Below are positions 12,271 through 19,856 of a stretch of DNA of 19,856 bases, one piece after another. The position numbers and the translations under genes were made by a program. The stretch is taken from assembly GCA_964412845.1 (NCBI GenBank), contig CAYPQM010000130.1, positions 1 through 19,856 of the forward strand. The letters run 5' to 3'. This DNA is from JAWWPY01 sp964412845. Lineage in GTDB: Bacteria; Actinomycetota; Actinomycetes; Streptosporangiales; Streptosporangiaceae. The number at the start of each line of letters is the position of its first letter. Position 1 is the stretch's first letter. The notes below the pieces were generated by a model. The model saw only the letters and a program-made list of their open reading frames with translations. It had not been told where the DNA came from and did no database searches.

Positions 12271-14634
12271 GGGGCGGCGCTTCTGCGCGAACGCAGTCAG
12301 CCCTTCGATGGCGTCTTCGCTGCTCATCAGGTCATCGAAGGCGGTGGTGGGGTGGTTGACCGCGTCGACGGCGTCGGGGATGCCCCGGGTTTCCGCCATC
12401 ACCTGCAGCGAGATGCGCACTGAGGTCGGCGACCCGTCCAGGATTTCGGCGGCCAGCGCGCGGGCGCCGTCCAGCGCGGCACCCGCGGCGACCACCCGGT
12501 TGACGAGACCATAGCCGAGCGCCTCGTCGGCGGTGATCCGCCGGCCGGTGAGGATCATCTCGGTCGCGACCTTCGGCGGGATGGTGCGCGGCAGCCGGAT
12601 GACACCACCGGCCCCGGCGACCAGGCCGACCTTCACCTCGCTGAGCGCGAACTGGGCGGTGGCATCGGCGACGACCAGGTGGCAGGCCAGGACGATTTCG
12701 CAGCCGCCGCCCATGGCGAACCCGTTGACCGCGGCGATGACAGGTTTGGGCAGATGGCGGCGGCTGGTCAGGCCGGCGAATCCGTTCTTGGGCACCCACA
12801 TCGGCTGGCGGGAGGCGGAGTAGATGAGGTCGTTGCCGGCCGAGAAGGCTTGGTCACCGGCCCCGGTGAGGATGGCGACCCAGAGGTCATCGTCCGCGAA
12901 GTAGGCGTCAAAAACCTGGTCCAGCTCATCGTTCGCCATCGGGTGCAGGCTGTTGCGGGCAGCGGGCCGGTTGATGGTGACTTCCAGCAGGTGGCCGTCA
13001 CGGTGGGTGAGAACATGCTCGTACTGGTCGCGCAGCACGGCCGGCTGCGGCGGGAACAGCTGACCCATCCGCGTGTCAGTGGCAGCAGCCCGGTTGCCAA
13101 AGCCGAAGGACCGCACGTAGACGCGTTCGCCGATGGGCTGCGCCACCGTGCTCAGCAGGTCGATGAGCCCGGTGTCACGGTCGTCGCCCCGGGCCACGAA
13201 GCGGCGCCCGCCGGCGTCGAGCCGGCCGATGACGATACCGGTGACGAGGCCATCGCGGCCGTGCTTGACGGTGAAGCTCTCGATGGTCGCCCACCCGTCG
13301 GCCTGCCGGGCCTCAGCCGGCGCCGGCCAGCCGTCGATCACCGCTTGCAGCTCGCCGGAGCGGTCCGGCTGCCACGCGGCCGGGGTGGTGCAGTACACGC
13401 CGGCCGAGTACTTGGTCATGATGCCGCCGTTGGCGCCGACGAAGCCGTAGCAGCCCGGTGACTGGCGGGCCGCCTGGACAGTTTCGGCGATGGCATGCAT
13501 CGAGTAGTTGTTGCCAGCCCCGCCAAAGAACGGCAGGCCACCGGTCAGCGTGAGGTCACGGGGGTCATCAGCGGCCAGGCCGAGGCCGTCACAGATGTTG
13601 AACACCGGCGCCGGGAAGCAGCTGTACAGGTCGATCGTGGCCAGATCGGCGGCGCCGATGCCGGCCACATCGAGGGCATGCTGGGCGGCCAGCACCGACG
13701 CCGGGCTGGCCGACAGGTCGGCCCGGTCCAGCAGGCTCCGTTCACGCAGGTCGGCGTGGCCGTGCAGGAACACCCACCGGTCGGCCGGGACGCCGAGGCG
13801 CTGCGCCGCGGCCACCGACATCAGCAGCACGGCGGCGCCCTGGTTGACCTTTTCCCGGGCGACGAGGAAGCGGGTGTACGGGTCGGCGATGGGCCGGTTC
13901 GCCTCGGTCGGCGTGACCAGTTCCGCCGCGCTGCGCACGACCGGCGCGCAGGCGTGCGGGTTGCCGGCCGCGACCCGGGTGAACGGCGCGAACAACGCGC
14001 CCATCGACGCGGCGTACTCATCCCGGGTCTGCTTGAGGCGGGCGCGGCGGGCGTTCTCGATCAGGGCGTACTGACTGGGCGCGTCGGTGAGCCCATGCGC
14101 GGCCTGATGCATGGAGACCATGCCGCGCAGCCCGTACCCGCGATCTTCCAGGCTGCCGTCGACGTGCTCGGTGAAGTCAGGCCGGTCATCAGCTTTCGCA
14201 TAGCGCTCGATGGTGGAGATGGCCTCGGATCCGAACACCAGCGTCACGTCGCTGCCCCCCGCGGCGATCGTGGCGGCGAACTCGTTGACCAGGTGCTGCG
14301 GGCCTTGGCCGCCGCCCACCTCGAGCACCGCCCGGGCCGGTTTGGCCCCGATGCGGCCGGCCACGGACCGGGGGTAGTTGTCAGACCGGCCCAGCCGCGC
14401 CCGCGCGCCGGGCACGGAGTTCTCGAACTGGCGGATCCCGGCGGCCGTATCGATCGCTGAGGTTATCGCGGCCAGGTCGCCGTCGCTGTCAGCGAGCGCC
14501 GCCCGGGCCGCGTCGGCGGCGAGATCGACCGGCGAACGGCTCCGGTAGCCGGGGGTGTCGAGGCGTTCGGAGGCTTGCCCGACGCCGACCACGACAGGCG
14601 TCCGGTCATCGAGGCCGCCGGCAGCGGTCCGCAT
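12253..14634 (-). CDS. Thiolase-like / enoyl-CoA hydratase fusion protein
   Basis: A 793-residue protein joining two beta-oxidation-type domains in one frame. Residues 1 to ~505 are a thiolase-fold protein (RTPVVVGVGQASERL start, GGGQGPQHLVNEFAATIAAG, NNYSMHAIAE with His380, GFVGANGGIMTKYSAG). The usual N-terminal catalytic cysteine motif is absent, as in actinobacterial Rv1867-like proteins. Residues ~530-793 are a crotonase: GGGCEI with Glu646, LSEVKVGL with Glu666 (the same 20-residue spacing as the two catalytic glutamates of rat hydratase), oxyanion-hole segments FSAGNDL and GAGG. Hydratase activity is therefore likely; the thiolase part may be a retro-aldolase, a transferase or a non-catalytic carrier-type domain. 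The ATG overlaps the stop of the acyl-CoA synthetase gene by one base (TGATG), and GAAGGGG lies upstream. The C-terminal codons lie in a tandem repeat. Confidence 0.85.
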   Translation of the reverse strand: MRTAAGGLDDRTPVVVGVGQASERLDTPGYRSRSPVDLAADAARAALADSDGDLAAITSAIDTAAGIRQFENSVPGARARLGRSDNYPRSVAGRIGAKPARAVLEVGGGQGPQHLVNEFAATIAAGGSDVTLVFGSEAISTIERYAKADDRPDFTEHVDGSLEDRGYGLRGMVSMHQAAHGLTDAPSQYALIENARRARLKQTRDEYAASMGALFAPFTRVAAGNPHACAPVVRSAAELVTPTEANRPIADPYTRFLVAREKVNQGAAVLLMSVAAAQRLGVPADRWVFLHGHADLRERSLLDRADLSASPASVLAAQHALDVAGIGAADLATIDLYSCFPAPVFNICDGLGLAADDPRDLTLTGGLPFFGGAGNNYSMHAIAETVQAARQSPGCYGFVGANGGIMTKYSAGVYCTTPAAWQPDRSGELQAVIDGWPAPAEARQADGWATIESFTVKHGRDGLVTGIVIGRLDAGGRRFVARGDDRDTGLIDLLSTVAQPIGERVYVRSFGFGNRAAATDTRMGQLFPPQPAVLRDQYEHVLTHRDGHLLEVTINRPAARNSLHPMANDELDQVFDAYFADDDLWVAILTGAGDQAFSAGNDLIYSASRQPMWVPKNGFAGLTSRRHLPKPVIAAVNGFAMGGGCEIVLACHLVVADATAQFALSEVKVGLVAGAGGVIRLPRTIPPKVATEMILTGRRITADEALGYGLVNRVVAAGAALDGARALAAEILDGSPTSVRISLQVMAETRGIPDAVDAVNHPTTAFDDLMSSEDAIEGLTAFAQKRRPQWRNR

Positions 14635-16757
14635 CAGTTCTGCCCCTTCGGAATCCAGGTGACGACGGCATCAAGGGCCTCAATGGTGTCGCCATCCACC
14701 CGCAGCGGGTTGATCTCCAGCGACTCAAGGTCATCGCCGAGGGCCACCGCGAGGTCGCCCACCCGGGCTATCACCGCGGCGAGAGCGGCGAGGCCGGCGG
14801 GTGCGGCGCCGCGCAGCACCGGCGCGCCGCGCAATTTCTCCAGCAGGCTGCCTGCCTGCGCCGGCGTGATGGGCAGCGGCGCGAGCACCGAGTCGGCCAG
14901 CACCTCGACCAAGATGCCACCGAGCGCCACGGCCAGCATCGGGCCCCACTGCGGGTCGCGGACCACACCGACCAGCAGCTCCGCGCCACCGTCGCGCATG
15001 GGGCTGATCAGCACGCCTTCGACGTGGGCCCCGCCGACGGCGGCGGCGGCCGCGGTGACCGCCCGGTACGCGTCGCGGATCGCATCCTCGTCAGCGGGAA
15101 CGCCGAGGCGGACGCCGCCGATGCCGCTCTTGTGCAGGATCTCCGGCGAGACAAGCTTCACGGCCAGCAGCCCGCCAATCTCGGCGGCAACCTTGACGGC
15201 GTCGTCGGCCGAGCCGGCCAGCCACGCCGGAGCGACCGGGATGCCGGCGTCGCGCAGCATCCGGCGGGCCGCATCCTCGGACCACTGCCCGCGGCGTTGG
15301 CCCGCGGCGGGGACCGCGACGTCATCGGCAGGGGCCGCGGGTCGCCCGGTGCGGGTGGCCTCTGACCACCAGGCGACGTTGCGCAGCGCGACCACGGCCT
15401 GGCGCAGGCCGGGGATGACATAGGGCACCTGACCCTGCTGCATGGACGTCCGGGTGTAGTCGGTGATCGGCTGCATGACCTGGTTGATGTAGACGGTGGG
15501 GCAGGACGCGGCCTGCATGCCCGCGCCGATCGCGTCGACGAACATCTGCCCCAGGTAGGGCTGGCCGCTGTCGATCCACGGCACGCCGTTGACGATGCCG
15601 ATGACGCCGATGGACGGGTCCTGGGACATGGCGCCGATGGACCGGGTGAAGATCGTCGGGTCGATGACGGCCGCGCCGGTCACGTCCAGCGGGTTCTGCA
15701 CGGTCCCGTAGCCGGGCATGATCCCGGCGAGCGCGTCGCGGGTCGGCGCGGCCAGTTCCGGCAGCGCCGCACCGAGGTCGTCGGCCCGGTCGGCGACGAT
15801 GTCGCAGGCGCCGCCGGAGATCGACACGATGCCGATCCCCGGCCGGGCCAGCCGGCCAAGTGCCGCCGCGGCGCCGGCCGTGATGAGCATGTCCTCGATC
15901 GAGTCCACCCGGATGACGCCGAGGTCGGCGAAGACGGAGTCGATGACCCGGTCGTCGCCGACCAGCGCACCGGTGTGCGCGGCGGCGGTGCGGGCGGACA
16001 GCACGCTGCTGCCGGCCTTGAGGACCACGATGGCCTTGCCCGCCGCTGCGGCGCGTCGCGCGGCCCGGCGGAATATGCCCGGGTCCCGCACGGTCTCCAT
16101 GAAGATCGCCACCGCGCGGGTGGACGGGTCCTCGACCAGGAAGTCCAGCACGTGCCCGGCGGTGATCATTGCCTCGTTGCCGAGGGTGACGAGGTAGGAC
16201 AGCCCGACATCGACCATCGTGGCGAAGTCCAGCATCGCCGAGGAGCTGGCGCCGCTCTGCGACAGCAGCGCGACCGGCCCCGCGGCCCGCGGCAGGCCGG
16301 GGATCGAGCAGACCGGGACGCGGTCGACGAAGTTGGCGAACCCGAGGTGATTGGGGCCGAGCAGCACCATGCCCAGCGATTCGGCGTGCGCGGCCAGCTG
16401 CGCTTGGGCGGCGCGGCCGGCCTCGCCCGCCTCGCCGTAGCCCGATGACAGGACGCACGCGTTGCGGATCCCGGCGGCCGCGGCGTCGTCGAGTGCCGCC
16501 AGCATCCCCGGTTGCGGGACCATCAGATAGGCGACGTCGACCGGTTCGCCGATCTGCGCGCAGGAGGCGACGGTGGGCCGGCCATGGGTGTCCGCACCCC
16601 GCCGGTTGACCAGGTAGGTGTTCGCACCGAAGCCAAACTTGACCAGGTTGCGGTAGGCGAGCATCGAGAACGTGGACTTGTCCGACGCGCCCACCAGGGC
16701 GACACTGCGGGGGCGGAAGAGGCTGGTCAGCCGCTCACCGGTGATCTCGGAAGGCAT
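14634..16757 (-). CDS. ADP-forming acyl-CoA synthetase (acetate-CoA ligase family)
   Basis: A 707-residue fused ADP-forming acyl-CoA synthetase. Order: CoA-binding Rossmann domain (FRPRSVALVGASDKSTF to LLGPNHLGF, about 15-150), two succinyl-CoA-synthetase-like domains with the phospho-accepting His261 in AAAHTGALVGDD, and a C-terminal ATP-grasp domain (AVKLVSPEILHKSGIGG, GGAELLVGVVRDPQWGP, LEINPL). The enzyme makes an acyl-CoA from a carboxylic acid, ATP and CoA, giving ADP and phosphate rather than AMP. It is the likely entry step of this locus; substrate unknown. The ATG at 16757 has GGAG five bases upstream. A longer frame reaches ATG 16829, but it would start inside the TetR operator repeats. 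It is the first gene of a - strand operon, divergent from the TetR gene. Confidence 0.88.
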   Translation of the reverse strand: MPSEITGERLTSLFRPRSVALVGASDKSTFSMLAYRNLVKFGFGANTYLVNRRGADTHGRPTVASCAQIGEPVDVAYLMVPQPGMLAALDDAAAAGIRNACVLSSGYGEAGEAGRAAQAQLAAHAESLGMVLLGPNHLGFANFVDRVPVCSIPGLPRAAGPVALLSQSGASSSAMLDFATMVDVGLSYLVTLGNEAMITAGHVLDFLVEDPSTRAVAIFMETVRDPGIFRRAARRAAAAGKAIVVLKAGSSVLSARTAAAHTGALVGDDRVIDSVFADLGVIRVDSIEDMLITAGAAAALGRLARPGIGIVSISGGACDIVADRADDLGAALPELAAPTRDALAGIMPGYGTVQNPLDVTGAAVIDPTIFTRSIGAMSQDPSIGVIGIVNGVPWIDSGQPYLGQMFVDAIGAGMQAASCPTVYINQVMQPITDYTRTSMQQGQVPYVIPGLRQAVVALRNVAWWSEATRTGRPAAPADDVAVPAAGQRRGQWSEDAARRMLRDAGIPVAPAWLAGSADDAVKVAAEIGGLLAVKLVSPEILHKSGIGGVRLGVPADEDAIRDAYRAVTAAAAAVGGAHVEGVLISPMRDGGAELLVGVVRDPQWGPMLAVALGGILVEVLADSVLAPLPITPAQAGSLLEKLRGAPVLRGAAPAGLAALAAVIARVGDLAVALGDDLESLEINPLRVDGDTIEALDAVVTWIPKGQN

Positions 16758-16810
16758 CCCTGCTCCACTGGGTGACGCGCCGGGGCGCGGCGGCCCGCAA
16801 CCCCGAATAA

Positions 16811-16863
16811 CTGAACGACTTGCGTTCATTTTCCTGCACTGTATCCTGACGGAAATCGTTCAG
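16811..16863. promoter_or_regulatory. TetR operator cluster in the divergent promoter region
   Basis: TGAACG-acttg-CGTTCA (16812-16828) is a perfect 6-bp inverted repeat. CTGAACGA (16811-16818) is also the exact reverse complement of TCGTTCAG (16856-16863). Three CGTTCA-type half-sites thus lie between the acyl-CoA synthetase start (16757) and the TetR start (16901). This is the expected position for an autoregulatory TetR operator controlling both directions. Confidence 0.6.
16820..16847 (+). promoter_or_regulatory. Possible sigma-70-type promoter for the TetR gene
   Basis: TTGCGT (16820-16825) and TATCCT (16842-16847) are 16 bases apart and lie between the outer operator half-sites, in the most AT-rich part of the spacer. 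Transcription would begin near 16854. Both hexamers are only partial matches. Confidence 0.3.
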
Positions 16864-16900
16864 CAATGCGGCCCCGGCGGCCGGCACGGAGGATGGCGCG

Positions 16901-17518
16901 GTGAGCACGACGCACCTGGCACCCGGACGTCCGCGCGACCCGGAGGTTGACCGCCGTATTGCCCAGGCGGCACTCGAGCTGTTCGCGGACGCGGGCTGGG
17001 CCGGCTTCGCGATGGAGGCGGTCGCCCGCCGGGCTGGCGTGGGCAAGGCATCGCTGTATCTGCGCTGGAGCAGCAAGGAAGCCCTGCTGACCGACGCGGT
17101 GACGTTGCGGATGGCCCGGGTCGCCGACGTGGACACCGGCACCCTGCCCGGCGACCTCGTCGAGCTCGCCACCCAGATGCTCGATATCTACGCTGGTGAC
17201 ACCAGCCGCGCCGCGCTGCGCCTCGGCCTGGAAGCCGCCGCTATCCCCGGCGTGGCGGAGCACTACGAGGCGATGCGGCGGGCCCAGGTGCTGGCCGCCC
17301 GGGCTATTGTCCGCCGCGGCATCGACCGCGGCGAACTCGCCGCCGGCACGTCGGTCACGCTCCTGCTCGACACGCTCGTCGGCGGCGCCATGATGCACGC
17401 GCTGAGCACTCCGGCCGACAAGCGGGCCGACCTGGCCCGCAACATCGGCGCCCACGCCACGCGACTGGTCAACTTCCTGCTCCGCGCGGTCACCGCCCCC
17501 GCGCCGAACGGAGCATGA
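16901..17518 (+). CDS. TetR/AcrR-family transcriptional regulator
   Basis: A 205-residue one-domain-plus-ligand-domain repressor. The N-terminal HTH region (about residues 13-60) reads RIAQAALELFADAGWAGFAMEAVARRAGVGKASLYLRWSSKEAL, the standard TetR helix pattern with the recognition helix around VGKASLYLRW. The C-terminal ligand/dimer domain is helical, and LLLDTLVGGAMMHAL resembles the TetR_C domain of AcrR-type regulators. GTG 16901 has GGAGG eight bases upstream. It probably represses its own operon and the divergent acyl-CoA synthetase operon through the nearby inverted repeats, with an acyl-CoA or pathway acid as inducer; both points are inference from position. The stop overlaps the next gene by 4 bases. 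Confidence 0.9.
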   Translation: MSTTHLAPGRPRDPEVDRRIAQAALELFADAGWAGFAMEAVARRAGVGKASLYLRWSSKEALLTDAVTLRMARVADVDTGTLPGDLVELATQMLDIYAGDTSRAALRLGLEAAAIPGVAEHYEAMRRAQVLAARAIVRRGIDRGELAAGTSVTLLLDTLVGGAMMHALSTPADKRADLARNIGAHATRLVNFLLRAVTAPAPNGA

Positions 17519-18591
17519 CCCTGGCGACCAACCCCGGCGCGGCCGGCCGGATCGACATCACCGGCACCGCGCAGCACGACGCCTGGCAGCGTGGCCTGCT
17601 TCCGCCGGTGGAGCAGGTCCGCCCCGGCGTGTGGTCGGTGCCGGTACCCATCCCGGACAGCCCGCTGCGGTACACCCTGTGCTACATGTTCGTGAGCGAT
17701 GCCGGTGCCGTGGTCGTCGACCCCGGCTGGGACACCGCGGCCGGCCGCGAGGCCGTGACCGCCGGCCTCACCGCGGCGGGCGCGGCGCTGTGCGACGTCG
17801 CGGGCGTGGTCGTCACCCACATCCACCCGGACCATCACGGTCTGAGCGGCTGGCTCCGCCAGGAAAGCGGCGGATGGATCGCGATGCACCCCGTCGAAGC
17901 CGAGACTCTTCCCGGCCGGCTATGGCGTGACCGCTCGACCGGTGCCGATGAGGATTGGCTGCGCGGCCACGGGGTCCCCGACGACGATCTCGATGTCCTC
18001 GCCGTGCATCATGCTCAGATCGCCGACATCCTGGACATGGCCGAACCGGACCGGTTCCTGGGCGACGGTGACCGTGTGCCGGTGCCTGATCGTGATGTCC
18101 GGGCGATCTGGACCCCTGGGCACACCCCCGGTCATCTCTGCCTGCACGATGCCGCGGCTGGCATCCTGCTCACCGGCGATCACCTGCTGCCCCGGATCAG
18201 CCCCAACATAGGCGTGCACGGCGAGCGGCACGGCGACCCGCTGACGTCCTACCTGACGTCCCTGGACCGGACCACGCGCTTCCGCGCCGACGAGGCGCTG
18301 CCCGCGCACGAGTACCGGTTCCGCGGCATCGACCTCCGCGCGGCCGGTCTCGTCGCTCACCATCAGCAGCGCAGCGCCGAGATACTCGGCGCGGTCGATC
18401 AGCTGGCCCAGCCGACCGCATGGGCGATCGCGGCCCGGCTGACCTGGTCACGTGGCTGGGCGGCGCTGCACGGCCGGATGCGCCGGATGGCGCTCGGCGA
18501 GACTGTCGCCCACCTGCACCACCTGGTCACCACCGGCGACGTCGCTCAGGGCGCCGGGCCACCGGTGCTGTGGCGGCGCTCGCGTGCCTAG
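17515..18591 (+). CDS. Metallo-beta-lactamase-fold hydrolase
   Basis: A 358-residue MBL-fold enzyme. The dinuclear metal ligands are all present: THIHPDHHG (His102, His104, Asp106, His107), TPGHTPGH (His203), LTGDHL (Asp222) and PAHEY (His265). The pattern is of the glyoxalase II / LACTB2-like thioester-hydrolase branch rather than a beta-lactamase. A C-terminal helical extension (about 285-358, ending with HLHHLVTTGDV) resembles the LACTB2-type tail. There is no signal peptide. ATGA overlap with the TetR gene makes them one transcript. In the company of acyl-CoA enzymes it is likely a thioesterase or lactonase that releases or detoxifies a pathway thioester; this is inferred. Confidence 0.87.
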   Translation: MTLATNPGAAGRIDITGTAQHDAWQRGLLPPVEQVRPGVWSVPVPIPDSPLRYTLCYMFVSDAGAVVVDPGWDTAAGREAVTAGLTAAGAALCDVAGVVVTHIHPDHHGLSGWLRQESGGWIAMHPVEAETLPGRLWRDRSTGADEDWLRGHGVPDDDLDVLAVHHAQIADILDMAEPDRFLGDGDRVPVPDRDVRAIWTPGHTPGHLCLHDAAAGILLTGDHLLPRISPNIGVHGERHGDPLTSYLTSLDRTTRFRADEALPAHEYRFRGIDLRAAGLVAHHQQRSAEILGAVDQLAQPTAWAIAARLTWSRGWAALHGRMRRMALGETVAHLHHLVTTGDVAQGAGPPVLWRRSRA

Positions 18592-18612
18592 CACCACGGG
18601 GTGCGCCGGCCA

Positions 18613-18638
18613 GGGGGTGCTCCGGCCCGGGCGCCCCC
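18613..18638. terminator. Strong GC hairpin between convergent genes
   Basis: GGGGGTGC (18613-18620), a ten-base loop, and GCGCCCCC (18631-18638) form an 8-bp stem with one G-U pair. It lies between the stops of the MBL-fold gene (18591) and the chitinase gene (18682), which point toward each other. No T-tract, but well placed as a bidirectional terminator. Confidence 0.55.
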
Positions 18639-18681
18639 GGGTAGCCGGCCAGTGCGCCGATTCCGGGGGCCGCCCGTGCGA

Positions 18682-19856
18682 TCAGCCCAGGTAGCTGGCG
18701 AAGATCTTGGTGAAGTCCAGCGGCTGCTGGCTGATCTGCGAGCATTCCGGCAGCCCGGTCGCGGACCCGGCGCAGGCCTGGTCCCGGTCCACCGACCAGA
18801 ACGCCAGCCGCCCCAGGTGGTTGGCCTGCGCGAAGCTGACCAGGGTGTGCGCGTCGGCCTCGGTGAAAACCTCGGCCGGGTCATCGTTCTGCCCGATCAT
18901 CGGGGTAATGCCGATCATGGCGTAGGTCGCGCCGGGGAAGACGGTCCGCACGAACGACAGGGTGCTGCTGGCCGCGGCGACCGCGTCACTGCCCATCTGC
19001 GCGCCGCCGGTGTCGTAGCTGCCGTAGTAGTCCATGGCCATGCCGTTGACCAGGTTGATCCGGGTGCCGTCGGCCGCGGCCTGCTGCAGGAAGGCCTGGC
19101 CGTAGCTGTCCGGGCCGGCCGGGCTCACCGGGATGGTCACCGAGACCGACAGCCCCGGATTGGCGGCTTCCAGGGCGTTGATCGCCTGGAACCGCAGGTT
19201 GCTGGTGGCGGTGTAGGCGATCAGCGCGCCCTCGATGTCGAAGTCGATGTGGGTGACCTTCAGGGTGTTGATCACCGACTGGTAGGCGGCGGTGAGCTGG
19301 CTCAGGGTGGTGCAGGACTGAGCGAGTTCGATGCCGGCCTCGCCGCCGAACGAAACGATCGGCGTCGCGCCCTCCGACTCGGCCTTGCTGATCTCGCCGG
19401 TGACCGCCGGGTCGCTGGTCACGGGCAGGGTATCGCCCCAGATCGGCGTGCAGCCCGATCCGGTGACGAAGGCGGCCGTGAACGACTTCAGGCCCGCCTG
19501 CGTGATCGCCTGGTCGAGCAGGGGCTCCTGGTTGTTGGTCAGGTCTACGTACGGCGGCACCGCGAAGCTTCCGCCGCTCCCTCCCCCTCCGCCGCCCGAC
19601 GCTGCGGTCGTGACGGTGGCCGCCGCGCTCTGCGGGCCGGTGCCCGCCGAGTTGTCGGCGGCGACCGTGAATGTGTAGCGGGTGGCGGGAGCCAGGCCGG
19701 TCAGCGTGTCGCTGGTGCCGGTCACGCTGCCCACCTGGCTTCCCGCGGAGTACACGTCGTAGCCAGTCACCGGGCCGGCCGGCGCGGACCAGGACAGCGA
19801 CACGGTGCTCGACGTCGCGGCGGTGATGGTCAGGCCACTCGGCGCGCCGGGCACCG
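18682..19856 (-). CDS. GH18 chitinase with N-terminal fibronectin type III domain, 5'-partial
   Basis: The 3' part of a chitinase gene that runs off the right window edge. Visible order: FnIII domain (first ~86 residues, APSGLTITAATSSTVSLSW to ATRYTFTVAADNSAGTGP), a Gly-rich linker (SGGGGGGSGGS) and a GH18 barrel of about 290 residues. The barrel has the SxGG-type SFGGEAG, the catalytic DFDIEG (Glu208 counted from the edge) and NLVNGMAMDYYG. The first Asp of the DxxDxDxE signature is Thr here. GH18 enzymes hydrolyse chitin by substrate assistance from the N-acetyl group; the FnIII domain is a typical spacer in actinobacterial secreted chitinases. The missing N-terminus should hold a signal peptide and perhaps a chitin-binding module. 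The protein ends in ASYLG shortly after the barrel. Confidence 0.85.
   Translation of the reverse strand, partial: VPGAPSGLTITAATSSTVSLSWSAPAGPVTGYDVYSAGSQVGSVTGTSDTLTGLAPATRYTFTVAADNSAGTGPQSAAATVTTAASGGGGGGSGGSFAVPPYVDLTNNQEPLLDQAITQAGLKSFTAAFVTGSGCTPIWGDTLPVTSDPAVTGEISKAESEGATPIVSFGGEAGIELAQSCTTLSQLTAAYQSVINTLKVTHIDFDIEGALIAYTATSNLRFQAINALEAANPGLSVSVTIPVSPAGPDSYGQAFLQQAAADGTRINLVNGMAMDYYGSYDTGGAQMGSDAVAAASSTLSFVRTVFPGATYAMIGITPMIGQNDDPAEVFTEADAHTLVSFAQANHLGRLAFWSVDRDQACAGSATGLPECSQISQQPLDFTKIFASYLG

Noticed and set aside
11890..12423. Open frames running through the N gap on the + strand
   Set aside because: They exist only because N codons do not count as stops. The flanks are repeats and the antisense of the hydratase gene; there is no protein family resemblance.
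13495..14460. Long + strand open frame (321 codons) inside the thiolase gene
   Set aside because: It is antisense to a strongly recognisable thiolase-like domain; long antisense frames are usual in DNA with GC-rich third codon positions, and the translation is Arg/Gly/His-rich with no family motif.
15322..16458. Long - strand open frame (378 codons) in another frame of the acyl-CoA synthetase
   Set aside because: Its product is extremely Arg-rich and low in complexity, while the overlapping frame has the full ADP-forming synthetase domain set.
17515..18591. Beta-lactamase resistance gene
   Set aside because: MBL fold is present, but there is no signal peptide, and the motif set and C-terminal helical tail resemble thioester hydrolases of the glyoxalase II/LACTB2 type.

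Overview
The window is a high-GC stretch with actinobacterial gene content: a Rv1747-like FHA/ABC transporter, a secreted YkuD-like L,D-transpeptidase, PAP2 phosphatases, GH18 chitinase with FnIII, and mycobacteria-like acyl-CoA catabolic genes. It most likely comes from a soil or environmental Actinomycetota, perhaps a Streptosporangiales or related lineage; the exact taxon cannot be read from the sequence. It is draft-quality: there is a 100-N gap at 12006-12105 whose two flanks are the same 55-mer, so the gap is probably an assembly artefact. I see no tRNA, rRNA, CRISPR array, transposase or phage gene.

Left part (1-9538), mostly unrelated envelope and housekeeping-type genes. On the + strand: an FHA-FHA-ABC-ABC2 exporter (5' end probably cut by the window edge), a polytopic membrane protein with a histidine-rich extracytoplasmic domain of unknown function, and a secreted L,D-transpeptidase-like protein. 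On the - strand: a hemolysin III/TrhA-type membrane protein, then a two-gene operon (214-aa conserved hypothetical followed by a leucine-rich-repeat protein, ATGA overlap). Divergent from that operon is a double PAP2 phosphatase, followed by a CorA-type metal transporter with GQN in place of GMN.

Right part (9596-18591), a coherent acyl-CoA catabolic locus. A TetR regulator and a metallo-beta-lactamase-fold hydrolase (+ strand, ATGA overlap) diverge from a - strand run: an ADP-forming acyl-CoA synthetase, then a thiolase-like/enoyl-CoA hydratase fusion (overlapping TGATG), then a 404-base spacer, then an APH-fold phosphotransferase and an AttH/CrtC-like lipocalin-type protein. The TetR intergenic region holds repeated TGAACG/CGTTCA half-sites around a promoter-like element. 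The 404-base spacer holds a KstR-type motif (TNNAACNNGTTNNA), an adjoining perfect 15-bp palindrome, a 17-18 bp tandem repeat array that includes the upstream gene's stop codon, and the gap. Together the genes look able to activate an organic acid to its CoA ester, hydrate and cleave it, hydrolyse a side product and phosphorylate a hydroxyl intermediate. The substrate is unknown.

The right edge (18682-19856) is the 3' part of a secreted-type FnIII-GH18 chitinase on the - strand, convergent with the hydrolase and separated from it by a strong GC hairpin.
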